A stretch of DNA of 64,000 nt. It comes from Paragonimus westermani (lineage: Eukaryota > Platyhelminthes > Trematoda > Plagiorchiida > Troglotrematidae). The notes below the pieces were generated by a model, which worked only from the letters and a program-made list of their open reading frames with translations, had not been told where the DNA came from and did no database searches. Location of the stretch: positions 25,567 through 89,566 of the forward strand of contig QNGE01001685.1 in the NCBI GenBank assembly GCA_008508345.1. Reading direction: 5' to 3'. Positions 1 through 12,313 of the stretch are shown in pieces; the stretch's first letter is position 1; every line of letters begins with the position of its first letter. Position numbers and translations under genes: made by a program.

Positions 1-3000
1 ATATATATATATATACCGATATCAAACGTGGTTCTAAAAATTCAGTAATAAACAATTTAAATATACAGCAACTTAAGACCAGGTTTACAAGCGCATACGA
101 CAGTGCAGCAGAAACTTGACAAAGTGTCCGATTAATTCCAGCGGTAAAACATGCTGTGGGTTACAGTTGCTTATATAAACAAATGTGGTAGAATATGGTA
201 GGAATTGGAGTGTTAGTGTGAAAGTCGAATAAAGTTTGATTGTTCACGAACGATGTAGTGTTTATGGAAGTGAAATAAATTTCACCGCATCAAACAGCTG
301 GGAGTAAGAGCGACTATTGCAAACGGACGAGTCACGTAAAATTGGAAGATGAGGGCATACTACTGTGAACTTGTGAGTAGGAGAAAGTGAAATGTGAAAT
401 TGTTGTTGACACGGGTCAATAATCATGCGGGATTTTTAGCTCGCTTTTACAACTTGCTGGACACCCTTATTGACGCCATGGTCATCCATTCCATTTTCTC
501 TGGATCGTTTACGCGAGGCTCTTTATATTAGTCCAGCCTCCTCAATGCACATTTACCAAATCGCATTCCGAACCTTTTGGAATACAGTCTTACGACTGCA
601 AATCTCTCGTCTCATCAACTCGTTACCCCAGCGCATATCGTTTTGGCTTTCTAAAGGACTGACTTCTCTCAACTACCCATAACATTAATTAACATGTCAT
701 GCAGTCACATATTCGTGCACATGTTTATTCGTTTTCACAACGCTATTCTGTTTGACACAGTACTGCTCATTATCATGCCCTTTCGTAAAAGCAGTTTTTT
801 CATAGTTTAGTGTATAACACACACACACACCGTGCCTGCGTCCGCCCTATTGTACACGTTGACCGGTCGTTTTACAGGCACTATTTCAAACTCTTTTGTC
901 CTTGGGAATAACTCAACTGGGTGACCTCATTTTCGACAACTAGCAAATACCAGAAAATACAACGATCTAACATCTTAACTGTTTGGCAGAAGCCACACCA
1001 CCGGCGTGCTACTGGAAAACATCTTCGAACGAGGAACATTAAAAGCGTGTGCTGAGGAAACCAGCTGCAGAATGATTTGCACCAGGTTGTCCTGGGGAGT
1101 AGCCTCAAGACTTTCATTTTGTGTGATTCTTTGAGATATGCTGACCTCCGCTTAACATGTCCCTCGCACGGACCAAGCTGGATCGCTACCACATCTTCAT
1201 TAGTAGCCTAACGTGTGACATTCTGTGAGTGTTATTTAGACCTACGGGAGCTTGACACCTTAGCTCACAATCTACCAGGATCTCTAAAAAACATCCAGCT
1301 TGCCTAATGCTGCTCCCTGTGAACGCGCCAACCACCGGCTAACAGAAACGTGCCGCTGACTGCTTTAATCCACACTTGAATCCGCCTGCGCAGAGTGGAA
1401 TGCATTACTCTTCCAGTTTCCTTCCTACGTACATGCAAATTGGAATACCTGTTGCTCTGCAAACTTCTCTATCACATTTTGGTATCAATCCCTCATACGC
1501 CAGATCATTAATGGTGATGAACACGGGTATTCCCCAATACGCTTAATCGCTGACAACCGTAGTGGCCCCAATAGGCGCTCCCCATTAATTTTGACATGCG
1601 CATAGCATGATGAGTCTGTTCGTTTCATCGTTTTTTCAGCAAAATTAGAAACGCACCAGCATAGCTAGTGTAACATTCTCACTGTTTGCAGCGATCAGCC
1701 TGTGTATCGTGGGTTAAAACGTCCGTCAAAACTTGCACTTGATGTTAATTAACAGTTTGTCGGCTACTCTGATTTCGCAGTAAATCCACTTGCTTGGGCG
1801 GCCGAATCAACCCAGTAACGTGGTGCTTTCTCCGGGCCGCAAATGACGCGGTCCATCGGATTGGGCGGGTTTCAGCGAACAATGAACTTCAACGTACAGG
1901 ATAAGCACTCAGCGTCTGAAGCTGTTTCCTGGAATCATTTCAAATGCTCTCCAGCAATTTTGGGCTACACACAAAACTTTCACAAGGCTTTCATCACGTA
2001 TCGCGTAATTACCAGTAATTGTCTTCCAAGTGTTTTCACGTGATTGTAATTTCCACAATCTGTACACTGACAGTTTTGTACTACCGAGCATTTTTGAATC
2101 TTATATATTTCTAACTGTAACGTGTTAGATTTTTACCAAGAGTTCACGAAAAATGAACTGAATTTATCCATCACAACCTGCTCAACCGGACAACGCTTAA
2201 AAGCAGATGCCCTTCAATGATCCTCTGAACACTAGCCGTGGACAGCCTAGTGAGCATATATTAGTGCAGGAGGATCGACCACCAAGTTTGCTTCGCGTAA
2301 TATCTCCCTCAGGATAATGTGTGTGGCTCGTGGTAGACGCACTGACTCCAGGTGCACCTTTAACTCGAGAGCTGTCATTTATAAACTCGATACGATTAGT
2401 CACGTGGTGGGGCCCAGCGACTTCTGTAACCTTTCATCGAAGGTTCACTCGACAGTATAAAAGCTAGCCGTGGTGATTTATCCTTTAGATATCACCTCGC
2501 CGAAGCCTATTATGTTCTGCTGGGCCGAGATTTTTGGTGACCCTGAAAAATCTGGCGGCAAACGAATCGCGCTCGCCAGTTGCAGAGTGGGGTTGCAACT
2601 CAATAAGATAAAGGTCGAAATCGCTTCTAGTGGCAGCAATTTAAAGATCCTTCGTTTGTATGGGCATCAAAGCTGAAATAAATTGAATTGTCGCTGCCAG
2701 CCGCAGGATTTGGATTACTGTTAATAACACTGATTGAGCCTTTCCTGTTAGTCTTTTCACAGGAATAAAAAAGAACCCGGAACCTCCTACCACGGATGTA
2801 ATAAGATGCGTCTGCAAGTATGCCTCCGTTCCACCGTTCAAACCATCATCCTCTTCTCGGCGGATGGCACCGAGTCCCTGCGGCGAGAGCTTTCTGCCTG
2901 TTACATCTGATAACAATCATGATTCTGTAATTCTAGCCGGCTGGGGTGACTGCCCGTCGAACAGATGCGCTACCCCAATATTTCGTTTCGCCGGCTCAGT

Positions 3001-4277
3001 GTATGCCTATGTGAAATTTCCCGACAATTCTCTGTCACGCAGCGATGCGTACCAGACGTCAAATTATAGATAGTTACAGTGTTAGCACTGGAGTCAAACC
3101 TATGGCTACTTTGGTTGTCAGCATCTGCGGCTCAAACTGTGAGCTGCTTTTATTCGATCTATGGTGGTGCCACTGTCTTCAGCGCAATGACGTCAATTAC
3201 TGGTGTGTTCAAGGGATTTGTTCTCTTGTTTGTTCGACTCTGCGTACGCGACTGACGAGTGTGACATCAGATGACACTCAAGGATGCCATATGGCGGGAG
3301 GGTTAATGCCTCCGTGTCTTTAAAGTTTAGAGACTACAATGAATTTATAACCAAACTATCTTGAGCATAGATAGGTTTCTCGACCCGGGGGGTAAGAGTT
3401 AATCGTCGCCTCTGTCCCATTTCCCAACTAACTCTGCAGAAATGTCATCGCGTCAGGCCGCCGTTAAAGTTAGAAATTTGGGATCTCGTAAACGAATACT
3501 CACCGCCATATCCGACTGCAACGGTACATCCTCACTTATAGTTTTATGGATACAAGTTTTCACGTACGCCTGCCACGATAGGCTCGGTTCGAACTAAGTG
3601 CGGCTTGAGTCAACCAAACAATCACTTGTTCTAGTGAACTCTCCGCAACCGCTAGCCATTCCTTTGTTGTCTAACGTTCAAGGTTGTCATCTCTGCATCA
3701 ATCTGAGTAGTCATTAGAGTGGTGGTATATTCCTCGACGTATCCGTGAGATATGCGCCCAGGTGAGCTTGACCAACGTACACATTTTAAAGCCATAACTG
3801 ATGACTGTACAATAAACCAATTGTGTGAGTAGAGCAACCAAACAGACATACTAAGACAGAAGAGTTCCATTTCACAAAGTAGAATTTGAGACACACTTCT
3901 GAAACGATAGTCCTCAGGACCTCCAGAACGCAGGGCAGTTGTATCAGTTTGCACTTCGCAGCATGATCACTGCACTAATGGTCAAGGTCATACCAACAGG
4001 AGGTAATTTGGGGATGAAGAAGATGAACTCCTGAAAAGATTCTTCGTTATTTGTTGTGAACGCTTCCAGAAAAATGCATAAAAAATATTGCCGGGATGGT
4101 GGAAGATAGAAAAGCACGTCTTTTTGCGGAGATATGGACAGACCTCTTCTCTAGAAATAGAATTTGCTCGGAATTGAGGGAACTTCGCCGATTTCGCGAG
4201 TTGTCCAAGCAATACGGGATTTCGAGTATCTGGACATGGAGGTTTTTTTCTATGAACCAGTATACTTCCAGTTAACA
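1..4277. other. No gene recognised (left edge)
   Basis: The window opens on a short (AT)n run at 1-15, and a (CA)n run sits near 818-830. Open frames of 60-105 codons occur on both strands, but none matched a family I know and none has convincing exon borders. It may hold an EIF4E intron or promoter, since an upstream EIF4E coding exon must lie somewhere 5' of 12314. I searched by eye for the conserved His-Pro-Leu-Gln stretch that normally precedes the first visible exon and did not find it. Confidence 0.5.
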
Positions 4278-4850
4278 GGAACTCGAAAAACAATAAGCTG
4301 CATCATAAGGACATTCAATCTACCAGTTGCGAAGCTGGCGCTCTACAAAATCTGTGCTCGGCCTCAACTCGAGTATTGCACTTTCATTCACTGTCATCTA
4401 CGCAAGTCTGATAGGCTTGTGTTAGAAAACCTTCAACGATCGTTTGCCAAAAGCATATTAGGATATTCTTCTTCGCTCACCTACAGACAGCGCTGTGAAA
4501 AACTTGGCATTGATCCACCTTGGTTGCGTAGACTAAAGTTGAACCTGACGCTGCTGTATAAACTCATACATTCGGATGCGATTACCACAGCGATCACCGT
4601 CCACTTACAACACAGCCCTCCATATAGTCCAAGAAATAAGGATTCCACCTTGCGAACCTTGATAGCCCGAAAATGTATACGTGCAAACTTCTTTCTTGTA
4701 AAGTATTCCTGCATTTGAAATAAACTTTCAAGTGCAGTCAGAGCCAGTAACGACATTCAGCGTTTCAAAAGGAGTTTGGACAGCTACCTTACGTTGACAA
4801 GCACGATGTCAATCTCGAAATTCTCTATATCACCTGATGACGTGTTTGAG
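4278..4850 (+). mobile_element. CR1-like non-LTR retrotransposon, 3' end of reverse transcriptase ORF
   Basis: The + frame ending at 4718 encodes the C-terminal tail of a CR1/Jockey-type reverse transcriptase. It has the block RKTISCIIRTF, then LYKICARPQLEYCTF, then LRKSDRLVLENLQRSFAKS followed by the RQRCEKLGI and LRRLKL stretches. The same blocks recur in order at 57.3-57.7 kb (+) and in the - strand copies at 6.7-7.9, 8.5-8.9 and 54.2-55.3 kb. The catalytic FADD box and everything 5' of it are absent, so this is a 5'-truncated dead copy. A further stretch after the stop (FKRSLDSYL, about 4765-4795) matches the usual end of such ORFs, so a nonsense or frameshift change has broken the tail. 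Confidence 0.8.
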
Positions 4851-5164
4851 TGTGGTCCGCGAAACATTTAGCCATCAGATGCGTATAACGTAGGTAAGCG
4901 CGCCGCTGTCTGACGTCCCTCGAAAACAACCTGCTTGAAACAGTTTGCCATATGGTTTACTCACAAGATCATTTAACACTTGGCCTACTGCGCGCCCACC
5001 AAACAGTTTGAAACCAAACATTATTTTAATGACATGCGTTTATTCATGTATCTACAGCGCCCAAATTGCTGGGAAATATGAACGTGGCGCTTGATAATAA
5101 ATCCACCAGAACGACTCCATGTGAGCTTTAGTTATCACCCACATTTCATGCTGCCCTCCAAACC

Positions 5165-5937
5165 GTCGACACAAATCCCAAGTGCATGGCAAAATGCCAC
5201 TACAAACAGTAGATAAGGTTATATATTTCAATAATCATGGCAAAAATAGCAATATTATATGAGTTCTTCGTCGAAAAATTCCGCATACACATTGTCCGTC
5301 ATAGTAATTGGTATAACCCCACATTTTCACATTTAACGTGTGAAAGTACATTCCTTTACCGATCCTCATATTATCCATTGTGCGAGGAAATTTTTCCATG
5401 ACGGATGGACGAACAGAACTTCGCCTCGGCTGGCCGGTTCGCGAGATGTTCAACTTTATGACGTTTTCGAGCAATCGACGAAATCCTGTGTTCAAATCTG
5501 CATAATCGTTCGTTGTATTTTGGGTTGTTCCGCCCTGCCTCGCCAAAGCCGACATATCTTGACATTTTCCGGACGCCAATTTTATCCCCTAATGGCGAAT
5601 CTCTCCAAAGATGCGTTTGGGCCTTCTTCCAGTAGTCACCTTGAACTATTTAAATGATTGCCCATCCCACAACCTTGTAAAAAGTAAATTAGTGTGACAT
5701 CCCATTTTTGAGACCAAATATGTGACGCGAGCGAACTACCTCTTTCTCTGTTGCGTGTGTCAAAGTTTCATAGACTACAGTCATTTGCATTTTGACCACG
5801 TCCTTCTTGGAGGCAGGCTTCACGTTTGTGCTGCTATTTAATTATTCGTTTTTGTACCGTTTGTAAATATCTGCAGTGATCGCGCATAACCCAGCGTGCT
5901 TCTCACATGTGTTGAGAAATATAGATTATTATTATTA
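5165..5937 (+). repeat. Unclassified ~0.8 kb interspersed repeat, copy 1
   Basis: This stretch matches 59115-59910 along its length. Shared landmarks in order are AACAGTAGATA, GAGTTCTTCGTC, CGCCAAAGCCG, AGTGTGACATCCCATTTTTG (AGTGTAACATC in the other copy), a run through TTTGTGCT, and GCGTGCTTCTCACA just before an (ATT)n tail. Reverse-oriented relatives lie at 51.8-52.7 and 55.4-56.2 kb. No terminal inverted repeats or clear coding frame are visible. The simple-sequence tail suggests a non-LTR or SINE-like 3' end, so orientation is assigned by the tail. The family is not one I recognise. Confidence 0.7.
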
Positions 5938-6689
5938 GAATGAATAGAAGAACTGCGTGATAGGCGGGAGAACGTGAAATGATTGTGTGAACTGTGAAGA
6001 ATAATGGAATATACAACCTTCTGGCAAAGTTTTTAAAGAACAGTAACAACTTCGTCTTAATTGATAAAATATATGGCGCTGGCAAATATTTATTAGTATA
6101 TAACGCGAAGAGTGATCGACTAACAGCATCCATTAGTATGTGACTACTGCTGAATTTTTATGTTGGTTTGCGTTACACGGTCGGTATACGCACCGGAGAG
6201 ATGGCTTAGAACACGGAAAGATTACCAGATAATGTATTAGGAGGGGGGAAGCATGGATTGGAATTCAAAATATTTATGATATTATGCGCCACGCAGGTCA
6301 AGTGATATTCATTTTCCTCCAAACAGCCTCAGCGTTCCAAGCTGTTGCGAAACGATCAAACCCTACACAGATGGATATCAAAAAGTGTTAAGTAGGAGCA
6401 TACCATGAGGAGGAGGCTATTGCTAACGGGTTTGTGTGTACCGACACGCATATATGTACCCACGTTCAAGTGCGAGTTCTAGATCGATCCTGCTCTAATG
6501 GTGAGACTGATAGCCCTGGTCAGTACGAAGGTTACGTGGCGTAACATCACGCGGCACAGATGGTTTCCTCTCACATATTATTTGGTCTACCTCTAAAGAT
6601 ATCGTCCTCAGGCAGGCGGAATTCGAAAATGGGCATGAAGTTCGTTACTGTCGGGAAAGTTTCTGGGCTTCGGTGAAATTGATAAACAT
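5938..6689. other. No feature recognised
   Basis: About 750 bases between a dispersed repeat and a CR1-like fragment. Short overlapping frames on the - strand near 5903-6133 are AT-rich and look like chance. Confidence 0.5.
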
Positions 6690-7880
6690 TCTTACTGACT
6701 CTAACTGCATGTGGGAGTCCGTTCCAAATGTAAGACTATTTCAATAGAAATAAATTTGAACGCTAGTTTTACGGGATTCAAAACCCGTCAAAGTAAAGTT
6801 CTTGTTTCTGATGTTGTACTTAGATCCATGTTGCAGGTGGATCGCAAAAGTGACGGTGAACTTATTGCCATAAACAAGACGCGTGAACGCAAGCTTCAGC
6901 TTGAGCTGTCGTGGCCAAAGTGGATCAAGTGCGTCTGGCGGTGTTCTCTGTAGCTCAGAGAAGATGGATAGCCCAGTAAACTTCTGTGAATGCACGTTGG
7001 GGTCTTATCAGAGCTATCCTATCAGAATTGCGCCGGTGACTATGTGAACGTGCAGTACCCGAATTGGGATAATATGCATAGTTTGTAAAGGTGTAGCCGA
7101 GCAACAGGAAGGAGGAATGAATGGTCACTGTAACATATCGTTCGCCTGGTTTTAGCTACTGAGGAAGATTTATGTTCCGGGAAACCGAATGAGTCTGTGC
7201 AACGTGTACCCAGGTCGCGCACTGAGTTGGCTATTGATATACTACCACTGTTCAGCTTTATAAACTCCTCTGGTATGTGGCAACCGTGTGTAATGATGTT
7301 AGATTCATCAGTGGGAAAGTTCTTCAGGCAAGTCTGACACCAAGAATCTCGTGACCTCGAGTCTTTTCGTACATTTTCCGAACAAGAACTGAGATTGCCA
7401 AGAAGAAAGATGTGGACCAGTTTGTTGTCACCAGCAAATAGGAATGGCGCGGCAAACTTGAGAACTTCATACACATCGTTCATATACGCAAGGAAAAGTA
7501 GCGGCCTCAGGAAGCCTCTTTGAATCGCCCCACGAGTGGCTGGTCCGGGCTTTGAGCAAATATTTCCCATTTCCACTGATCTTGTGCGGCGTTCAAGGCA
7601 TGAAGCAAATCGGCTGAGCAATGGATCGTGTACACCAAAAGATGTTTTTTAGTCAGGGAACGCTTATGTGGCACACGGTCAAAAGCCTTTTGCATGTCCA
7701 AACACGATAGTAGTAATCCCATCTTTTGATTCAAGAAATTTCAGCTGGCACGCTGTACAGTAATATTTTCTGAGAAACCCGTGCTGGGAGTGATTAATGA
7801 GACTTCGTTGTATTAAAAATTCGATCATGCTACTACTAATTCCTATTCTTTTTAACACCCTAGAGCAAACCGCGGCATGG
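6690..7880 (-). mobile_element. CR1-like non-LTR retrotransposon, reverse transcriptase remnant
   Basis: Read on the - strand from 7880 down, broken frames give reverse-transcriptase blocks in the right order: LINHSQHGFL, LDMQKAFDRVPHK, then RGAIQRGFLRPLLFLAYMND (the SGVPQGSVLGPLL box, altered), then LFAGDNK in place of the catalytic FADD. These are followed by CSENVRKD, TRRTICYSDHSF and LYKLCILSQFGYCTF, and by a tail with LQHGSKYNIRNKNF near 6780-6830. The catalytic aspartate pair is lost and the ORF is split by frameshifts, so the copy is inactive. It is closest to the + copy at 56.9-57.8 kb. Confidence 0.82.
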
Positions 7881-8529
7881 CTATTGGGACGGTGCGTGCT
7901 AAAATCTTGTCACGAACCACGTTATAGCGATGCTAAATCACAGAATTTTTTCATTGAGATAACGTGAGGTGAACATAATTACTCTGACGAATAATGTGTA
8001 TGCGACATACTCCTGACAAAGACTTCGTGCGATTTTGTTTTTTTCGATCTGGCTATTATATATATATATCTATCTCAGTCAGCTAGTTGTTATGGTACTC
8101 CGCGGTTTACTCAGGATATATATTCAGGCAACCGGACTATTCAGTGGGCGATTTGGAAGGCCCCAGGAAGGGTGCGTGTTTTAAGAGTAGCTCATGTAAC
8201 GTCGTTCTGCTGGATTTATATACTTTGCAGTGATCTGCGTAATACGTGCGCATGAATAATCACGTATCAATAAAGTACTCTTGAGTTGCGAACGGTTTAG
8301 CGAGCGTGGAGTAAACAAAATGCTAAATGTTGAAGAACCGTCTCAAGCAAGACGTTTTCGAAAGAATTACACTGCGGAGACGATTATATATGTTATACGG
8401 AGCTGACGACTAAATAATACCTAGACCATACTCAAAAAGGTCATCGGTGGATACAAAGGGTTCCAAGATAGACAATGTGATCGACAGCGGATGGTAGCTG
8501 TCTGAACCCTTCCTAGAATGCTGTATGTT
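7881..8529. other. No feature recognised; short (TA)n
   Basis: Intergenic filler between two CR1-like fragments. A short TATATATATAT run lies near 8058-8070. Nothing else could be assigned. Confidence 0.5.
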
Positions 8530-8900
8530 CTCACTGGCTCCTACTTAGGACGTTTATTCCAAATATGGTAATATTTCATGATAGAGAAATTTGCGCCTGC
8601 CGTTTTCCGAGATAACAGGGCTGCAAAAGTGGAGCCCTTATTTCCTGGACCATATAGGGAACTGTGTTGTAAGTGAAGGGCAAACTCTGTGGCGATGACG
8701 TCCGAATATGTGAGTGTATAAAGAAGCATTAGAATTTAGCTTTAGTCTGCGCAACGAAATTGGATCAATGCTAAACTGCGACAGCGTTGCCTATAGTTGA
8801 ACAAAGAATAATATCCTGGAATGCGTTCGGTAAATGGTGGCTGGAGGTCTTCTAACACGAGCCTATCAGACTTGCGTACATGCAAGAATAAGGTTCAGCC
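8530..8900 (-). mobile_element. CR1-like reverse transcriptase tail, separate short copy
   Basis: On the - strand the sequence starting ACGCAAGTCTGATAGGCT near 8885 matches the + copy at 4404-4421 almost base for base, and continues to a frame ending ALHLQHSSLYGPGNKGSTF around 8610-8680, the same C-terminal block as at 4.6 kb. It overlaps in content with the CR1 tail at 9.77-9.90 kb, so the two are distinct copies rather than halves of one element. Frameshifts interrupt it. Confidence 0.7.
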
Positions 8901-9113
8901 GTATCATTCATGACCAGATCGCATCAATACCAAGTTATGACGGCTTCCTATTTAAAACACTGAGTTACCTTGATCCAGTTCACCAATAGCGATAGAAGAT
9001 ATACATCGCGAGATGTTAACATTTCGTTTACTCTCTTCAGTCACGAACGTAAAACATTAGAATATATAGGACATGCGGTTAACAACACGATCAAAAACAT
9101 TCAACCATTGGGT

Positions 9114-9770
9114 TTACATGAAACAAAGACTGTCGTCAGTTCCAAGCAGACAAACTGCGTGAGTCAACATTTTATGCACACACAAAGACGGACGGTGTGT
9201 GTTGATCAACATCGCCTCGGAGAAAGCAAGCAATTTGTGTTTCTTATTACGTAACAGAACTTGAAACGAGTTCGCCGGGTCAACAACGTGACCTGTTTCC
9301 ATGATGCGCTTTGTGATGTATGAGGTCGGATCTCGTCTCAGTCGTTCTGTTGCCAATGTCCGTTGCGTCATGGCGTGTATCAACCACCTAGGCATATGCT
9401 CAGCAATTCTTTGTCGCAGGCACCAATCTGTTCTGCCTATATAGATTTCACCACAACTGCAAGCGAACCGATAGATTACATGTGAGACAGAACATTTCGG
9501 TAGGTCCCGATTACGAATAAGCTGAGTAACACTCCTAGTTGCGAGTAGCAATCGCAATTCAGCCGCAGGGAATGTGCGAGTTAGAGCAGACTGTAATTTT
9601 GGATTTACGTCGGTTGTGATATGATCGCCTTTGAAGGATAGGTTCTTGGGGACCGCACTCACGACAGACTTTGTCAGTCTCTTCTGGCTGTGAACATCCA
9701 TGAAATTCTCCGGGTATCCGTTTGCAAGCAGTACCTTTCTTAATTTCGCCTCTTCTCCTTGTAAACAATC
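9114..9770 (-). mobile_element. Penelope-like retroelement, C-terminal GIY-YIG endonuclease fragment
   Basis: The - strand frame 9896-9114 (260 codons) carries from about residue 43 the end of a Penelope-like protein. A block with LLANGYPENF and LSFKGDH leads into SHVIYRFACSCGEIYIGRT. The YIG signature is near residues 152-154 with an arginine two residues on; RIAEHMP and a TGH block follow, and SEAMLI supplies the expected catalytic glutamate at about residue 227. GIY-YIG nucleases nick target DNA for reverse transcription in this class. The reverse transcriptase itself is missing, so the copy is 5'-truncated. Residues 1-42 instead belong to a CR1 tail (PDRLALEKFQQLFAKSLLG) read in the same frame, so the open frame is a junction product, not a normal gene. 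Little decay is seen in the endonuclease part. Confidence 0.8.
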
Positions 9771-10870
9771 ATCGGTGCTTCCTATTTGAGTGAATGAGGA
9801 TGGGCATCCTAATAGGCTTTTGGCAAATAATTGTTGAAATTTTTCCAACGCGAGCCTATCGGGTTTGCATGCAGGGCAGAAGTGAGTGTACAACACTCAA
9901 GTTGAGGCCGAGCAAACATTTTGTGAAGCATCAGCTTCGCAGCCGGTAGAATGGACGTCTTTTAGTTTTTGCTACCCGAAAACATTTTTTGAGTGAAAGC
10001 AAGAGTTTGGATACCGTATTCCTAGACCTATGACGAAAGTGAAAGTATCAACATTATAACCACCTTGTGAGAGAGAACTATGGGACAATTTACAACCATG
10101 AGTAACTATGTCCGATTTGTTCACTGAGGATGTCATCGGTCATGTCATGTACCACAGTTGCAATGACATTAGGTCCTGCCACATAATTTGTAGCCAGGAA
10201 GCGATGGTACTGGGCTGGTGGAATGTATGAACGACTTTGATATCGCCAGTAAACAGGTATGCCTCGTCATGTATGTACTACCGCATACGTAATTTATGCA
10301 CGTTACAAAAAGCAACGGGCCGAGAACGCTTCCACGAGTCACCCCGTCAGCCACTGGTTTCAGTGTTGAGCAGCGCTGTCCCATTCTGACTGTTTGAGTG
10401 CGGCCTCCAAGATATGACGGAAGCTAACCATACAAGTGGTTTGGAAGCCAATCGATGCTATTATGAACAAGAGTCACTTGTGAGGCACACAGTCAAAAGC
10501 GTTCTGTGTGTACGAGAGTATGATGGATACTGCGGTTTCTGCGTCGGTGGACATCATCATATTGTACAGGAATTCTAACTCGTGTGTCATGCGGGCGCCC
10601 TTACTATAGAAACCGTGCTGTGGTCGTTATGTAAATTTTTGTGATCTTGAGAACTGAACAGTGTGCGATTCTGGTATCCTTTCAAACATTCTGAAGCAGA
10701 CTGTTATGCGAATGATGGGACCATAGTTTTTAAAGTGTTGTCTTGGGCCGCTTTTGTAGAGAGGCACAATGACCGACTTTTCTCTATTTTGTGCGGAAGG
10801 TGTTGGGTGAACACGGTAGTGTGAACAGATTGAGTGAAAGGGTGAGTGTATCCTCGCCTTCACATTTGCT
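9771..10870 (-). mobile_element. CR1-like non-LTR retrotransposon interrupted or truncated by the Penelope-like fragment
   Basis: On the - strand from 10870 down, pieces read SVIVPLYKSGPRQHFKNYGP (start of the reverse transcriptase), then a QHGFYSKGARMTHE block, a decayed QNAFDCVPHK block (FDxVPH motif), then TRGSVLGPLLFVTCINYV at about 10300-10345, and the LALEKFQQLFAKSLLG tail near 9800-9850. The order is right but stops and frameshifts separate the parts and the FADD box is not preserved. Its 3' end is cut at about 9770, where the Penelope-like segment begins. Confidence 0.78.
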
Positions 10871-10999
10871 GGTCACTGTGAAGACATTTCCAGGTGCAGG
10901 ATGGATTGTGAGTTTGATGGTGGCCAAGTGTGAGCAAAAACCTCAAACCTGATTCAGAACGCCTCTCATGACTTTGATTATTTCGACTGAGTGTTATTG

Positions 11000-11350
11000 G
11001 TTAATAATTGACTAACCGTAAGGGATCCAGAATGGAACCATGCAGGACTCTGGTTGGTGTTCAAAACTCGCTAAGGGAACTGTGTTGGCTTTTACTCAGG
11101 ACTGCCTGTAATCTGAAGAATTTGCTGAGCTGTCCAAGTCTCCCCATAGAGGGCAATTGTGGCATATTTGCAATCAGTGTGCTATGGCCGACTTCATCAA
11201 ACGCCTTGCCAAAGTCTAGAAAAGTGGTCACTGTACGTGACCTGTCCTCACGAGTCTCCAATTTTCTATCGCCACTTGAAGTTCGAAGATGAAGAAGTGA
11301 CCAAACAACCCATACGTTTCCAGGTTCAGCAAAGCAGTTCTTCATCCCGG
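11000..11350 (-). mobile_element. CR1/Jockey-like reverse transcriptase fragment
   Basis: The - strand frame 11345-11061 contains VTTFLDFGKAFDEVGHSTL, which is the first catalytic-aspartate block of a non-LTR reverse transcriptase (FLDFxKAFDxVxHxxL). Neither upstream nor downstream blocks are joined to it, so this is a short isolated scrap, possibly of a different CR1-like subfamily from its neighbour at 9.8-10.9 kb. Confidence 0.6.
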
Positions 11351-11387
11351 CAACCGAGAACCAACAACTAGCTCCTTACAAGAAGCC

Positions 11388-11640
11388 TGTGGCAACTTTA
11401 TTTTCTCATTAATCACTGGGATAGGGATACAGCTGTGACTAATACATTTTCCCCAAAATTTTATAAGTTTGTCTGAGCGAGTATGGATACCGATTAGCAC
11501 CCTCGCGCACTCGGAGGTACGAGTTATGTTGCGCGCTCGCCTGTCGCTCTGCCGTTCCACTATTTCTTCTTGTTATTCGCTAGCGCGTCGGCAATATACT
11601 CTTTGTTTACTCGCTGCGTTATTTCTCGCCGGCAGTCTTT
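11388..11640 (+). repeat. Strongly diverged LTR of the CsRn1-like family
   Basis: Starting TGTGGCAACTTTATTT, this stretch is a weak match to the reverse complement of the intact LTRs at 25.7 and 30.7 kb. Shared landmarks are ACATTTTCCCC, GAGCGAGTATGG, CGCGCACTCGG, CAATATACTC and TACTCGCTGCGTTATTT in the same order. The right end is blurred. The parent element would have pointed to the + strand, but no internal sequence is attached, so it is probably an old solo LTR. Confidence 0.5.
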
Positions 11641-12313
11641 GATTCGCGTGATTCTACAAGCTTCACAATATCTCACTGCTCAGGTTTCTCAAGAATAAAT
11701 TCCTTCGGTGAAATGTCACCGTTGGCTGAATAGATCACCCGTTCGCGGTTTTATATCGCATTTTCGCTTCAATTAACTGTTAATTTTTTGTTCGTGCGAG
11801 CAGCGTTATATATATCAGCTTCCTTCCTGGTAATCGAAGCAATCCCGTTGTTATTCCGTACCGTTTTTTCAACTGGTACATTGCCGTTAATCAAACACGC
11901 TATTGATAGCAGATTTGGCAAGCTGATTCGATCTTGGAGATTTTACTTCTCAGCCCGAAAGCCTTGTTTTAATCGCTTGAGGCGAATAAAATCGTTTTGC
12001 GCAACACTTGCTAATTCATGCAGAATAAAACAAATGAGATCCTCATGCAATAGTGCTTCAACAAAACATCCCAGCATGGATAAACGTCGATAGATCACAA
12101 CTTCGAATAATACGTGAAAGCCTGTAGTGTTTGGTTAGACTACCGGCTCGGGCGCTATCGCCTTCAAGGCTGGTTACGGATTTACTGGCTCACTATGACC
12201 ACTGTTGTAGGAGAGCAGTGCCAGGAGGCAAAGGCTGAGGAGGTGCCTATTGATCTTCACTGCTTGCAAGACCCGTAGGTTCATTTTCGTTTCCCGGAAA
12301 CCAACTGATTTAG
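11641..12313. other. Probable EIF4E intron sequence
   Basis: No other feature was recognised. The last ~60 bases look like the end of an intron: a pyrimidine-rich stretch (TTCATTTTCGTTTCCC), a branch-point-like CTGAT and the acceptor TTTAG at 12309-12313, directly before the EIF4E coding exon. Confidence 0.5.

Noticed and set aside
6127..6150. CATCCATTAGTATGT as the missing EIF4E His-Pro-Leu exon end
   Set aside because: After His-Pro-Leu the next codons do not fit the conserved Gln-Asn-x-Trp context, and no coding frame precedes it.
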